NCBI GenBank assembly: GCA_008729055.1
Contig: SDUX01000003.1
Span: 248,001 to 312,000, forward strand
DNA: 64,000 bases
Source: Pyropia haitanensis
Taxonomy: Eukaryota > Rhodophyta > Bangiophyceae > Bangiales > Bangiaceae
Reading direction: 5' to 3'
Made by a program: the position numbers and the translations under genes. Under the pieces are notes generated by a model. It did not search any database, was not told where the DNA came from, and worked only from the letters and a program-made list of their open reading frames with translations. Below, piece after piece: positions 12,149-23,216 of the stretch. The first letter of the stretch is position 1. Every line of letters begins with the position of its first letter.

Positions 12149-13105
12149 CCACACCCGCGGCGGCTCACGCACGGGGGGCGGGAGAGGGGGAGGGTGAGGG
12201 ATTGGCAGCAGGGTGCGGGGGTGGAACGGGCGTGATGGGGGGGGGGGTGGTCTGCCGGGGGGGGGTGAGTGAGCAGAGGGAGGGGCGGGGAGACCCGCCG
12301 CGTCCGTCGATCCCCACAGGGATGTCAGCAAGCCAGCAGCACGGGCACAGGCCAGCAGGAGCAGTGCCGGCTGCCACCGTGGCGGGCAGGGTGACGGCCA
12401 ACCTTATCTTTCTCCTGCTTGATGCTCCCCGTCTGTTCTTCTGTCTCCCGCGGAAAGGGGAGGTGCAGCTCCCCCCGCCCTCCCCGCCGCCCTGCCCATT
12501 CGGTCGTCCCCGCCGCCACCGCCGCCCCCGCGGCACGCACAGCGGCGCCGCCTGCCGACAGCCGGCACGTCGTGGCGTGGCGCGGGCGGCCGATCCGTGC
12601 CGCCGCCGTCAGCTGCACGCTGCCGGCGCGGGCGGCCGCGGAGTGTGCACACGGGCCCACAAGGGACCCGGACAGACACACTGCGGAAAAGAGCAAAAGA
12701 GCAACGACACGAGCGAAAAAAAAAAAAAAAGGCTCGGCACGGCTACGAAAAAAAAAGAAAGACCAGAAGAGAGAACAAGGAAGAAAAAACTAGAGGGCTA
12801 AAGAGAAAACACCCACAGCGGGTAGCTCGGGGGCACGGGCCTCGCGCGGCGACCGGCCGCGCCCCCCAGCGCCTACCCCCCCCCCACCTGCGCTACGGCG
12901 GCGCCCACGCCGCCGCATCCCATCCATTGCATGGCAGTGGCGGCGGCGACCGCCGCTGCCACTGCCAGCCGTCCCTCCTGCGTCTGCCGTCGGGTGGACC
13001 GCCGCCACCGCCGCCGCCGCCAGCAAGCCACCGGCCGCCGCCCCGGCCACCGCCGCCAGCGCACCGCCCCCAGCGCCAGGACATCACAGCCGGCCGTTGC
13101 TACCG

Positions 13106-13144
<39 letters not shown>

Positions 13145-13374
13145 GCCGGCCACCGGCGGCCGGCTCGGCTGCCAGCACTACCACGGGCGGGCCATCCCGC
13201 CACGTCCCTCTGCCCACAGAGACGTCGCCCCCCCACCCCCCCCCCACCACAACGACCCCCCCCGTACACACCCCCACACACCCACGCTACCCCCCTCCCC
13301 CCCCCCCCCCCCGCCCCCCGCCCCCCGCCCCACGTCCACCGCTCCATCCCACGGCCGCCGCCCCCCCCCCCCCC
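12149..13374. other. Convergent intergenic region, MAP2K to rubredoxin-domain gene
   Basis: Both flanking genes end here. G-rich sequence follows the kinase stop. An A-rich patch lies at 12680-12800, including an uninterrupted A run near 12717-12730, and probably marks the kinase 3' UTR. C-rich and CCG-triplet sequence (13100-13370) leads up to the end of the next gene. No protein domain or RNA is recognised. Confidence 0.45.
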
Positions 13375-14984
13375 TCACTCCCCCCCCCCCCCCACATCCG
13401 CAAACCGCTCCTTGGGCGCCCCACACTCGGGGCACACAAACTCCGTCGCGGCCCAGCGGAGCTCCGCCCACCCCCCGCCCCCCGCGCCCGCCGACGGGTA
13501 CAGCGTGTACCCACACTCGCCACACTCGTACGCGCGGGCGACGACCTTGGCAGGCTCCCCCGACCGCGCCGGGTAGTCGAGCGCCGACGCGAGCGGCTTG
13601 GCGTCCGCCTCTGCCTCCTCCGCCGCCTCCGCGTCGGCCGCCCAGGCCAGCTCCGCCGCGGCGGTGGCGGCCGCATTCGACGACGTGCCAGACGCCGCCG
13701 CGGCGGCGGCGGTGAGGGTGGCCGCCCACGCGGCCGCCGCGGCGGTGGGGGGCACCTGCAGGTCCGCGGCCGCGTCGGCAACGGCGGACGGTAGCGGCGG
13801 CGGGGTGCCCGCCGCGGCCGCGTCGGCGGCCGCCATCGCCGCGGCGGCGGCGGCGGCGAGGCTGTCGGCGGCGGGCGCGGCGGCGCCGTCCGCGTCTGCC
13901 GGCGGCTCCCCCAACGACGGCACGTAGGCCGGGAGCGCGTCGCGGAGCGCCGCGACCGCCGCGGCGGCTTGCATCTCCTCCACCGCGTCGGGCGCGTACG
14001 GCAGCGCCGAGCGGAGGCGGAGCCGCGGCGGCGGCGGCGGCGGCGGCGACCGCGACCCCTCCGCGGCGGCGGCGGCGGCGGCGGCCAGCCCCGGCGGCGG
14101 CACCAGCCGCTCGCCGAGAAAGACCAGCCGCGACGCCGCGGCGGGGTGGGCGGCGAGCGCCGCCGCGTCGGCGCCGCCGCGGCCCGCGGCGAGGTCGTTG
14201 AGGATGGCCGCCGCCCGGCGGTCCGCAACGCCCAGCGCGGCCTTGACAAACCGCGCGTCCCGGACGGTGCGGAGGGACACGCCGCCGCCGCCGGCGGCAC
14301 CACCCCCCCCACCCCCGCCCCCACCGCCGCCGCCGCCGCCGCCGCCGTCGACGCCACCGCCCACGCCGCCGACAGCGGCGGCAGCGGCGGCGCTGGTCCC
14401 CCCCCCCACCCCTCCCCCCTGCGACAGGATGGCAAGCAGGTACGCGCGGAACAGCGCCCCCCGCGCCGCCGGCACCGCCCGCCCCACCCCCAGCCGCGTG
14501 TGGTACTCGCGCACAATCTCCGCCGCGGCGCCCGGCGCCCCCCCATAGTAGACCATCACCTCGCCAAACTCGGCGGCGGTCGCCGACACGCCCGCCGCCA
14601 CCCGGCGGGCCGCCACCGCCGCCGCCGCCGCGGCGGCCACGCCCACCAGCAGGCCCCCAAGGTGCGGCACGCCCCCGCCCCGACCGCGCGCGGCGGCGGC
14701 GGCGGCGGTGGCGGCGGGTGCACCGGCCGACGACGCGGCGGTGGTGGTGGTGCGGAGGGACCGCGTCGACCGGAGCGGGCCGTCGCCAAGGATGACCACC
14801 CGGGCGCCCGCGGGGGGGGGCGCCGCCGCCGTCGCCGCCCCAGCCTCGACGGGACCGCCGGCGACGGGGGGGGACGCCACCGCCGACGGCGGCGCCACGC
14901 CGGGGCCGGCCGTTGCCGGGGATGGGGCGGCCGCCGCGGCCGCCGCGGCCGCCGCGGCCGAGGCGGTGGCATTGGGGGTGGCAG

Positions 14985-15022
<38 letters not shown>

Positions 15023-15204
15023 CGCCCGGCGGGGCCGCCGCCCCAGAGGCTGGCGGTGATCGGCGCGGCGGGCGGCCGCGGGGCGCGCCCCGCGCGGCGG
15101 CCGGCCGGCGACAAGGGCGCCGCCGCCGCCCGCCGCCGACGGCGGCTGCGGCCACCGACGGTGGTGGTGGGCGGGGGCGGCAGAAAGGCGGCGGCGGCCG
15201 CCAT
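13375..15204 (-). CDS. Plastid-type protein with C-terminal rubredoxin domain
   Basis: This 609-residue protein ends in a rubredoxin-type iron site: CGECGYTLYPS, about 15 residues, then VCPECGAPKERF. That arrangement gives two Cys-x2-Cys pairs for one Fe. Rubredoxins are small electron carriers; in photosynthetic organisms several help assemble photosystems. ATG 15204 is chosen because the frame further upstream (to 15303) begins with TTG. The start peptide MAAAAAFLPPPP, followed by a basic RRRRR stretch, resembles a red-algal plastid transit peptide (an early Phe with Ala/Pro and basic residues). The middle holds one hydrophobic stretch (GGLLVGVAAAAAAAVAARR) and helical segments such as FRAYLLAILSQ and ARFVKAALGVADRRAAAIL, separated by poly-Gly and poly-Ala. 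I cannot assign that middle to a family. It is far larger than ordinary rubredoxins. The frame is intact. Confidence 0.75.
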
Positions 15205-16185
15205 GAATGCGGGGGGGAGTGCCCGCGGGCGGATGACGCCCGGGAGCAGGGGCGGCGGGGAGGGAGACACAGCAGGCGTCGGGTGAGGGAAGGGCGTGCG
15301 CAAGCGAATGGGCGGTGGAAGAAGAGCGGGAGGCAGCAGAGCAGGTCACATGTGACCCACAGCGGTAGGTACAGGACGGGTACAGACGGTGGTACGTACA
15401 GGCGTGGCGGCCGAGGTGCGCCGGTGGGGGCGTCGTAGCGGCGCGCGAAGGGACAACGTCGGCGGCGCTCCACGGCGCGGCCGCGAGCAGCGTGGCGGGG
15501 CTACGTCGGGATCCCGCCTGGTTTTGTTGGTGGCGCGCGAGGATTGCACACAGGCTGCGGGGATGGATCGAGGCACTAAATATGCATAGCCAGTAACAGA
15601 ATCGCAGACAACCGGAAGAATTACAAATGTAGTTATACAATGACTACACGTATTTATAGATCAGTGCGCCGGATCGGCTGCAAATGAACAAGGGTACTGT
15701 ACTTTGGATCTCATGATGAGTTTGCCGGTGCGGGATCGAAAATCGCAGACTGACCGACGTTGATCCGCCGGCCCGCGACGTTGGCCGGCGGCCCCGCTCA
15801 TGCCGCGTGACGCTGCGGCCGTCTCCTCCGTGCCCGCGTGACGGGCGCGTGCTGCGCGCTACGAGCCGCCCGCGCCGCGGCCGCGCCCTCCCCCGCGTTG
15901 CGCCCGGCGACGCGGCCGCCGGCGCGGCGGCCGCTCTTGCGCGGCGGCCGCGCGTGGGGCGGGTCACCCGCCGCGAGAGGGCGCCGTCCCCCGCAGGCCT
16001 GGTCGGCGCTCCCCCCCACCAGCCAGCCGCCCCTGCCTGCCGCCGTTGCCGCCGTTGGCTCCCGTCTCCCCGCCCGCGCCGCGGCAGCGTCCCGGCGTTG
16101 GGGGTTGTGCGGGCGTGTGCTCCCCCGGGTGGCGGCGGCGGGGTGGCCCCACCGCGGTGACCCTGACCCGCGGCGGGGTCCCACC
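15205..16185. other. Divergent promoter region, rubredoxin-domain gene and TMEM161 gene
   Basis: This spacer lies between two divergent start codons. Positions 15575-15730 are AT-rich, with CATATTTAGTG- and ATTTATAG-like words, against very GC-rich flanks. The patch may carry core promoter elements for one or both genes, but no specific box can be assigned. Confidence 0.45.
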
Positions 16186-17034
16186 ATGGCGCTGGTGCTG
16201 TCGCCCAGCCTGGCCCTCTTTGCGACGCTCCTCTTCCTCTACAGCCGCCTCTCCCTCTCCCTCCCCGCCCTCGAGGTGCCCCTCTTTTACGGCCTCTACT
16301 ACTATGAGCAGCCGTCTGCCGCGGCGCTCGCCGCGCTGACGGTGCCGCCGGCGGGCGCCGCCGCCGCCGCGTCCGCGGGCGCCGCGCCGCCGACGCTCGC
16401 CGCCCGCAAGGCGCCCATCGACGGCGCCTTCTTTGCCGCGTTTACGCGCGCGGCGGGCGCCGCCGCCGCCGCCGACGCGGACGCGGGCGGGCCGCCGCTG
16501 TTTTGGGAGCTGGAGGGCCTCGTCGCCACCGCCGCCGCCGCGGCGGTGACCATCGCCACGCACGCGCTGGTGCGGGCGGTGGCGCCCGCGTCCGTCGCGG
16601 CGCCGCTCGTGCAGTCCCACCCGGCGGGGGTGCTGTGGGGGCTGGTCGCGTCCGTCGCGGCGGGCGTGCTGGCCCGCCTCCTCCGCCGCGTCGGCCGGCG
16701 GGGTGTGGAAGGCCGCCTCGCGGTCGCCGTCGGCGCCGTCGGGTCGGTCGTTGCCGCCGCCACCGTCGCGGCGGGCGCCGACGGCGGCGGCGTGCGGGGC
16801 GTCCTTACCGCCGCGGCGGCGCGGGGCGAGGCGGCGCTCGTGGCCGCCGGCGTGGACGTGCCGACCGCCGCCGCGTGGGGCCGCGCCGCCGCTGTCGCGG
16901 CGGTTGGGGGGGTGGTCACCGTGGCGGGCGTCGCCGCGGCGCTGCTCTACCTGCCGGCCATGCGGGTGACCAAGCTGCTGTACGTCACGCACGTGCGGGG
17001 GGGGGGGGGGGAGCCCGACGCGGCTTCCCCGACG

Positions 17035-17066
<32 letters not shown>

Positions 17067-17759
17067 GCCGTCGTGGCGCCGCGCCGCCGTCCGTGCCGCC
17101 GCGGTCATGGACCTGGTGCTGCCCGTCCTCCTCACCGCCGCCGCCATGCCCGGCGTCGCCGACGCCCTCGGCGGCGGCCGCCGTGGCGCGCCCGCCGCCG
17201 CCGCCGCCGCCGCCGCCCGCGGCGTGCGCGTGCCCCTCCCCGCCGCCCGCCTCGCCGCCACGGCCGCGGCGTGCGGGCTGCGGCTGGCGCTGACGCGCCC
17301 GCACCTGCAGGCGTACCTCGACTCGGCACGGGCGCCGCTGGCGGCGGCCGTCGCGCCGCTGGCGGCCACGCCGGGCGTGACCGCCGCGCTCGGCGCGGCG
17401 GCGGCGCGGCAGGCCGCCGCCGCGGCGGCCGTTGCCGCCCGCACGCGCGTCGTGGCCGTATCGGCGCACGTGGCGTCGGCGGCGGTGATGGTCGTCGCGC
17501 CGGCGGTGGGGGTGGCCGCGCTGGTGGGGGTGGAGGTGGCGACCGCGGGGGGGGGGAGGGAGGGGGGGGGGGGGTGCCCCTGGGGGAGGGCGTCGCCGCG
17601 TGGCTCGCAGCGTGGTGTGTGGGCGTGTGGGCGGTGGGGGGGGTGGTGGGGGTGGCGCTCGAGCGGCTGAGCGAGGCGCTCGGGCCGCTGCTGGATGGGC
17701 GGGGGGGGGGGGAGCGGCAGGGGCGGGGGGGGGGGGGGAAGCGCAAGCGCCGCCGCTGA
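16186..17759 (+). CDS. TMEM161-family multi-pass membrane protein (frame break near 17550)
   Basis: This is a homologue of the TMEM161 family, conserved eukaryotic membrane proteins without a settled biochemical role. The start MALVLSPSLALFATLLFLYS and the following GLYYYEQPSAAALAALT match the family's N-terminus. Further matches are the Trp/Phe-rich FWELEGLVATAAAA segment, the LLYLPAMRVTKLLYV helix and the diagnostic GLRLALTRPHLQAYLDSA. About eight hydrophobic segments are visible. After VGVEVATAGGG (near 17550) the frame ends in nonsense sequence. One added base in the G runs at 17546-17574 restores a final helix (VAAWLAAWCVGVWAVGGVVG) and a basic tail KRKRRR, giving about 524 residues. The KRKRRR end could act as an ER-retention type signal; that is inference. 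ATG 16186 has a good context (CCACCATGG). Confidence 0.8.
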
Positions 17760-18261
17760 GCGCGGGCGAGCGCTGGGCGGGACGACGCGCGGTGCGATGA
17801 CGGGGTCGGATGCTCGCGGCGGGCGGTGGTGGTTGGGCGGGGGAAGTCCCGCTGAGACACGGCGTGCGTGCGGGTCGGCGCTGCTGCCAAGCAGGCGGGG
17901 GTGCTCTGGTTGGCGCAGCGGCACTGCCGTGCGCGTGGTTGGCGGACCGGGCGCGTCCACACGGCAGTCTCATTCCATAAATGAAAAAAAAACACAACGA
18001 CGGCAGCGCCCTCGTCCGCCTTTCCTGAACCACTGACACACTGACACGCGCCGCCACGGGCGTGGCACGCAGTACGAAGCGACGCGCCCGACACCAACCA
18101 CCGACACAAGAGCACGACAACGGAGCGCCCTCCCCCTACCCAAGCAGCAGCAAGTCCCGGAAAGGGCACCACACCGCAGGCCACCCCCCCCACGGCAACG
18201 CAACCGTCAGCGCGCCGCAGCTCCCCCCCAAACGGAACCCCCCAAGAGCCACGGGCCCCCC
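17760..18261. other. Convergent intergenic region, TMEM161 and DUF3110 genes
   Basis: Two genes end head-on here. An A-rich patch at 17975-18000 is the only compositional feature and may mark a 3' end. No gene is seen. Confidence 0.4.
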
Positions 18262-19470
18262 TCAGGCGCCGCTCCCCCCCCCGTCCGTCTCAAACAGCTT
18301 GTTGAACTTCTCGCGCATCGCCGACGCCTCCCGCTCGTCCATCCCCCCGTCGGCCAGGACGTCGTCGTCGTTGTCGGCGCCGCCGCCGTCGGCGGCAGAC
18401 CCGGCCTTGGACAGCGAATCGCCGCGGGAGAGCGACAGGGAGCCGGCGGGGACAAAGCCCATGCGCATCCCACCCGACTCGCACAGGCGCTCCACATCGT
18501 CTGGCTGCAACTCCTGTGTGGGAGACGACCATGCAGGAGGTGCAATAGGTAAAGAAGAAAAAATAGGACAGCACAGAAGAAAGCAGGGATAGATCCAAGA
18601 AAAAAAAAAGAGCAGCGGCAGATACGGGATTGGTCAGCTGGCTGCCGATGAGAGCACGTCGCCAGGTGCTCGTACAGTCCACACACATGCACACACCACC
18701 CCTATTCTCACGCCAAAGTCACCACCCCTGCCAGCAAGACACCCGGCGCCACCCCCACCCCCATTCCCCCACTTCCGCCGACAACGTACGGCCACACGCA
18801 CCCGGCGGTGCCGGGTGCCCCCCCCCTTGGCCAGCATCATCCGCCCGTATAGCACCGCGTCGTTGCGCGTCGCAAACACCAGCGCCACCCGGTCACGCCC
18901 GACAGCAAGGGCGTAGACGTCGCCGCCGCCCACCCCCCCGCCCCTGACACCCCCCCCCCCACACCACCCCCCCGGTCGTCACCGACGAGCAACAAAAACA
19001 GCGACACCGCAGACCGGTACGCGGCGGCGTAGCCCGCAGCGTCCTCCGCCTCAATCGTGTCAAACCGGTGCACCGTGCCGCCATCGACCACCTCATCGGC
19101 CGTTGGCAGCGCCGCGATGCGAGCGGCCAGGGCCGAGTAGTCGAGCGGCGGCGGGGGCTCACCAGCGCCGTCGTCTGGCGAGGCGGCCGGGGGGGGGAGG
19201 GGTGCCCAGAAGACGAAGAAAGAGGCGCGGCGGGCGGCGGCGCCGCATCCGCGCCGTCGTTCTCGTCGTCGTCGTCAGCCGGGTTGGTGGCAGCCGACGA
19301 CGGCGGCGAGTTGGTGGACATGACCAAGGGGGGAAGCCGGGAGGAACGCCAGCGGAGGAGCCCATACGATGGCCGGCGCGCGCAGAGGCACCTGTGGGCC
19401 ACCCCGTGGGGGGGGAAATGGGGCAGGGAGCGCCGGCCAAGAGAAATGCGGCGGGTTGAGCCATGGTCAT
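18262..19470 (-). CDS. DUF3110-domain protein, probably plastid-targeted (one intron, three frame breaks)
   Basis: DUF3110 proteins are small proteins of cyanobacteria and plastid-bearing eukaryotes with no settled function. The domain core is spread over two exons. Exon 1 carries AVSLFLLLVGDDR, then DVYALAVGRDRVALVFATR and NDAVLYGRMMLA. The final exon carries ELQPDDVERLCESGGMRMGF followed by VPAGS. The intron (18801-18514) has a GTGCGT donor and CACACAG acceptor, both in phase 0. Upstream of the core are DYSALAARIAALPTADEVV and an acidic Ser/Pro linker. The likely start is ATG 19470 (MTMAQPAAFLLAGAPC), a convincing transit-peptide leader. Reaching the core from there needs one added base at each of three homopolymers (near 19325-19333, 19189-19197 and 18926-18972). 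With them the spliced length is an exact 308 codons. If these corrections are wrong, ATG 19321 (MSTNSPPSS) is the next start. Confidence 0.65.
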
Positions 19471-20717
<1,247 letters not shown>

Positions 20718-21482
20718 TACCCTTTCCCCCCCCTTTTTGCATCCCCCCCGAAGTTGTCTCGCCGGTTCGCTGTATCCTTTCCACCTCCTCCCTGTTTGGT
20801 TGGTTTCTCGTCCACCTCGCTTCTGTATATCTCTCCCCTTGTTTTTGGGTGGTCGTGTTTTTCTATGCACCGCCGCTGTGTAGGCGCTCTGTTTATTTCC
20901 TTTTGCACCAATCGTGACAATCACACTCGCCCGCCTGGCACGGAGGATGGCCTGGAACCCCCGCTTCCTCTGTACGACTATTCCCCTGTGTACCGACCGG
21001 GATTGTTCCCGCTACCTCCACGCCTGGCGGCTGGCCCTGCGGTGTCCCATCTCTGCACTCGCTGGTCCAATGCGTCGGTCTCCGCCACGGATGCCGACTG
21101 GACGCCGACAGTGGCACTCGGGAAACCAACCCGGGCCTCGGCCTGCATTCTGCCCGCCGAGACGTCGCTCCCGATGCCGCCTCACCCACCCGAAGAATGT
21201 CGCACAGTCATGGCGGGCGTCTGCGACCAAGCGTTGTAGCAACCACCCACAATAGACGGCGCCCAGCTGGACGAGGATGGTGGTAGTGACCGAGGCGCTG
21301 CTACCGTGCGCCAAAGCTTGGCCGAGCGAAGTACGCACGCCAGCAAGCACGGCTCCCGTGTCATTCACCTCTTGTCGCCGCGGGTGCGAAGCGGCCCGGG
21401 CCTGAAACTCGACACACCCTTCCTCAAAAGAGTCCCCCCTTCAACCACCCCTGGGAGTCCCCTTCCTCATGGCCACCCACGT
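20718..21482. other. Convergent intergenic region, RAB6 and methyltransferase-like gene
   Basis: Positions 20718-20915 are T/C-rich and probably the RAB6 3' UTR. The rest is ordinary GC-rich sequence with no supported gene. Confidence 0.4.
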
Positions 21483-23216
21483 TCACCAACTCTCCCGCAT
21501 CTTGCGAGCGTCATACACCAACAACTGCTTGCGCGTCGGCCGCCCCTCGACCGTGTTCCCGCTGTTGGCCTCGGCATCGTCAAGCCCCCCGATGACGCGC
21601 TCCGCCTGCCCAAACAGGAAGGGGCTCCCCCGCAGATTCATGGCTGGCGGGAGCGGCCGCCCCAACGCCGGCCGTCCATGATAGTGCCCCCCGCCGCCAA
21701 CAACCACATTGTTCAGCCGCGGCCAGTTGCCCACGGCCAGCCGGCGGCTGCCGCTGGCATGAACGCGCTGGAAAAACGAGTAGGCGTCGTCGAGGAAGAG
21801 GCCTTCGAGGCCCCCCCAACTCCACACCAGGTCCACCCGTGGCAGCGGTGGCGCATCAGCAGCCCAGTAGGAGGTGTTGAGGAGGACTGTCGCCGACGCG
21901 AGGCGGGAAACGGCCGCACCAGCTGCCCGTGGCAGCTCCCCAGCCACGTCCATGCAAGTGTACTCAAACCCGGGTACCTCAAAGTCGAGGCGCGCGAGCA
22001 AGGGCGGCATCCAAGCTGCGTGAGAGGTACACGGGACGTCCAAGAGGGACGTTGCACCGGTGGTGATCACCAAGCGGTACATCATGTAAGAGAGGCGAGT
22101 CAGGTTTGTGTGGGTAACCACGTCGGACAGCAACGCCGCCGAGGTGTCTACTGCGGAAAGAGGAACGCCATGGAAGGGGGGTTCATCCACAACGTCCTCT
22201 TGATCCTCGTCCTTGACAGCAGGCGGCACGGCGGCAGCGGCGGCGACGGCTGCCACCGGAGCATGCGTCCCACCGCTCGTGGGTTTCGTAACCCCAGCAG
22301 CAGCCCCAACCGAGGCGGCGCGCCGCACCGGGGGCCAGCCTGCCACCCGATCACTGGACGAAGCTGCCACCGCCGCCGTCCTCATCGCCCCCAGCTGCAT
22401 GGCCAGATCCCCATTGTCGGTTTCTGGCAAGTCTGCCAGCCGTTCTCCAGCCGCCGCTGCACGAAGAGGTGGCCGTGGTGGAGTGGCTCGCCGCCTCCCC
22501 ATGCCCCCAGCCCCATCCGTTGCTGCAGCCTGTCTGCCGGACAGGCTGGATGAGACACGCCCCGACTGTACACCCGCGTGCTCACTCGGCGTCACCAAGC
22601 CACTGTCGCTGCCACCGCCGCCGGATCGCCCGGCAGTCGGGCGGTGCACAACCTCGTCTGGGACGGCGGTCCCGCCCTTCCCTGGCCCTTTCGTCTGTGT
22701 CGTTCTCCGCCTTCCCCCGCGCCCTTGCCGCTTTGCCGCCCGCTCCCGCCGGGCGGCCACAATACCCCGCAGCACCTCCTCCTCCGCTTCGGCCGCGTCA
22801 TCATCCGTAGCCCACTTCTCCTGCAGCTCCAAGACGCTCGCCTTGACAGCGGGAGGCCGGCGACCGCCGGCGGTAGAGGCAGACGCCGCAACGCCCGGCG
22901 CTACGGCACCTGGAGGCCCCCCCTTGCGTTCTGGCCGCAACGCCTCCGCCGCATGGCCGTGAACGGTCAGGAGAGTGCCCGCCCTGGTGCCTCCTCCCCC
23001 GCGTCGGACGGAAGCAACCAGGGTCCAGAGGAGGAAGAGCAGCCCCATCGCCGCCAAAAGTGGCCGCCCATACTGCCGCGCCACGCGCGTCAGATGACCA
23101 GACGGGTGTCGAAGGGTGTGGCCGGGAGGACGGGGCGGCCGCGCTGGCCGCCGCCGTCGGCCCGGCGCACCGGGAGCAGGGGAGTGGGAGCTGGGTGCAG
23201 GGAGAAAAGAGTGCAT
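21483..23216 (-). CDS. Membrane-anchored class I SAM-methyltransferase-like protein
   Basis: This 577-residue protein has a type II anchor (PLLAAMGLLFLLWTLVASV, about residues 50-70) followed by a long, low-complexity, charged stalk. The C-terminal 250 residues resemble a Rossmann-fold methyltransferase domain. SLLDVPCTSHAAWMPPLL looks like the nucleotide-binding motif I, YTCMDVAGEL like the acidic motif II end, and VDLVWSWGGLEGLFLDDAYS like motif IV and its helix. The end carries NLRGSPFLFGQAERVI. The motif I glycines are reduced (DVPCTS instead of DVGCGTG), which is seen in some eukaryotic membrane-bound members. The substrate is unknown; a Golgi-lumen location follows from the topology but is inference. 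ATG 23216 is preferred because the anchor then sits close to the start. ATG 23354 is in frame and would add 46 residues. Confidence 0.6.
   Translation of the reverse strand: MHSFLPAPSSHSPAPGAPGRRRRPARPPRPPGHTLRHPSGHLTRVARQYGRPLLAAMGLLFLLWTLVASVRRGGGGTRAGTLLTVHGHAAEALRPERKGGPPGAVAPGVAASASTAGGRRPPAVKASVLELQEKWATDDDAAEAEEEVLRGIVAARRERAAKRQGRGGRRRTTQTKGPGKGGTAVPDEVVHRPTAGRSGGGGSDSGLVTPSEHAGVQSGRVSSSLSGRQAAATDGAGGMGRRRATPPRPPLRAAAAGERLADLPETDNGDLAMQLGAMRTAAVAASSSDRVAGWPPVRRAASVGAAAGVTKPTSGGTHAPVAAVAAAAAVPPAVKDEDQEDVVDEPPFHGVPLSAVDTSAALLSDVVTHTNLTRLSYMMYRLVITTGATSLLDVPCTSHAAWMPPLLARLDFEVPGFEYTCMDVAGELPRAAGAAVSRLASATVLLNTSYWAADAPPLPRVDLVWSWGGLEGLFLDDAYSFFQRVHASGSRRLAVGNWPRLNNVVVGGGGHYHGRPALGRPLPPAMNLRGSPFLFGQAERVIGGLDDAEANSGNTVEGRPTRKQLLVYDARKMRESW

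Noticed and set aside
13178..15640. Minus-strand frame of about 820 codons overlapping the rubredoxin-domain gene
   Set aside because: It is in another frame, encodes Arg/Gly-rich sequence and lacks the Cys-x2-Cys motifs.
15964..18120. Minus-strand frame of about 700 codons opposite TMEM161
   Set aside because: It is a shadow of the TMEM161 gene, with His/Arg/Gly-rich nonsense composition.
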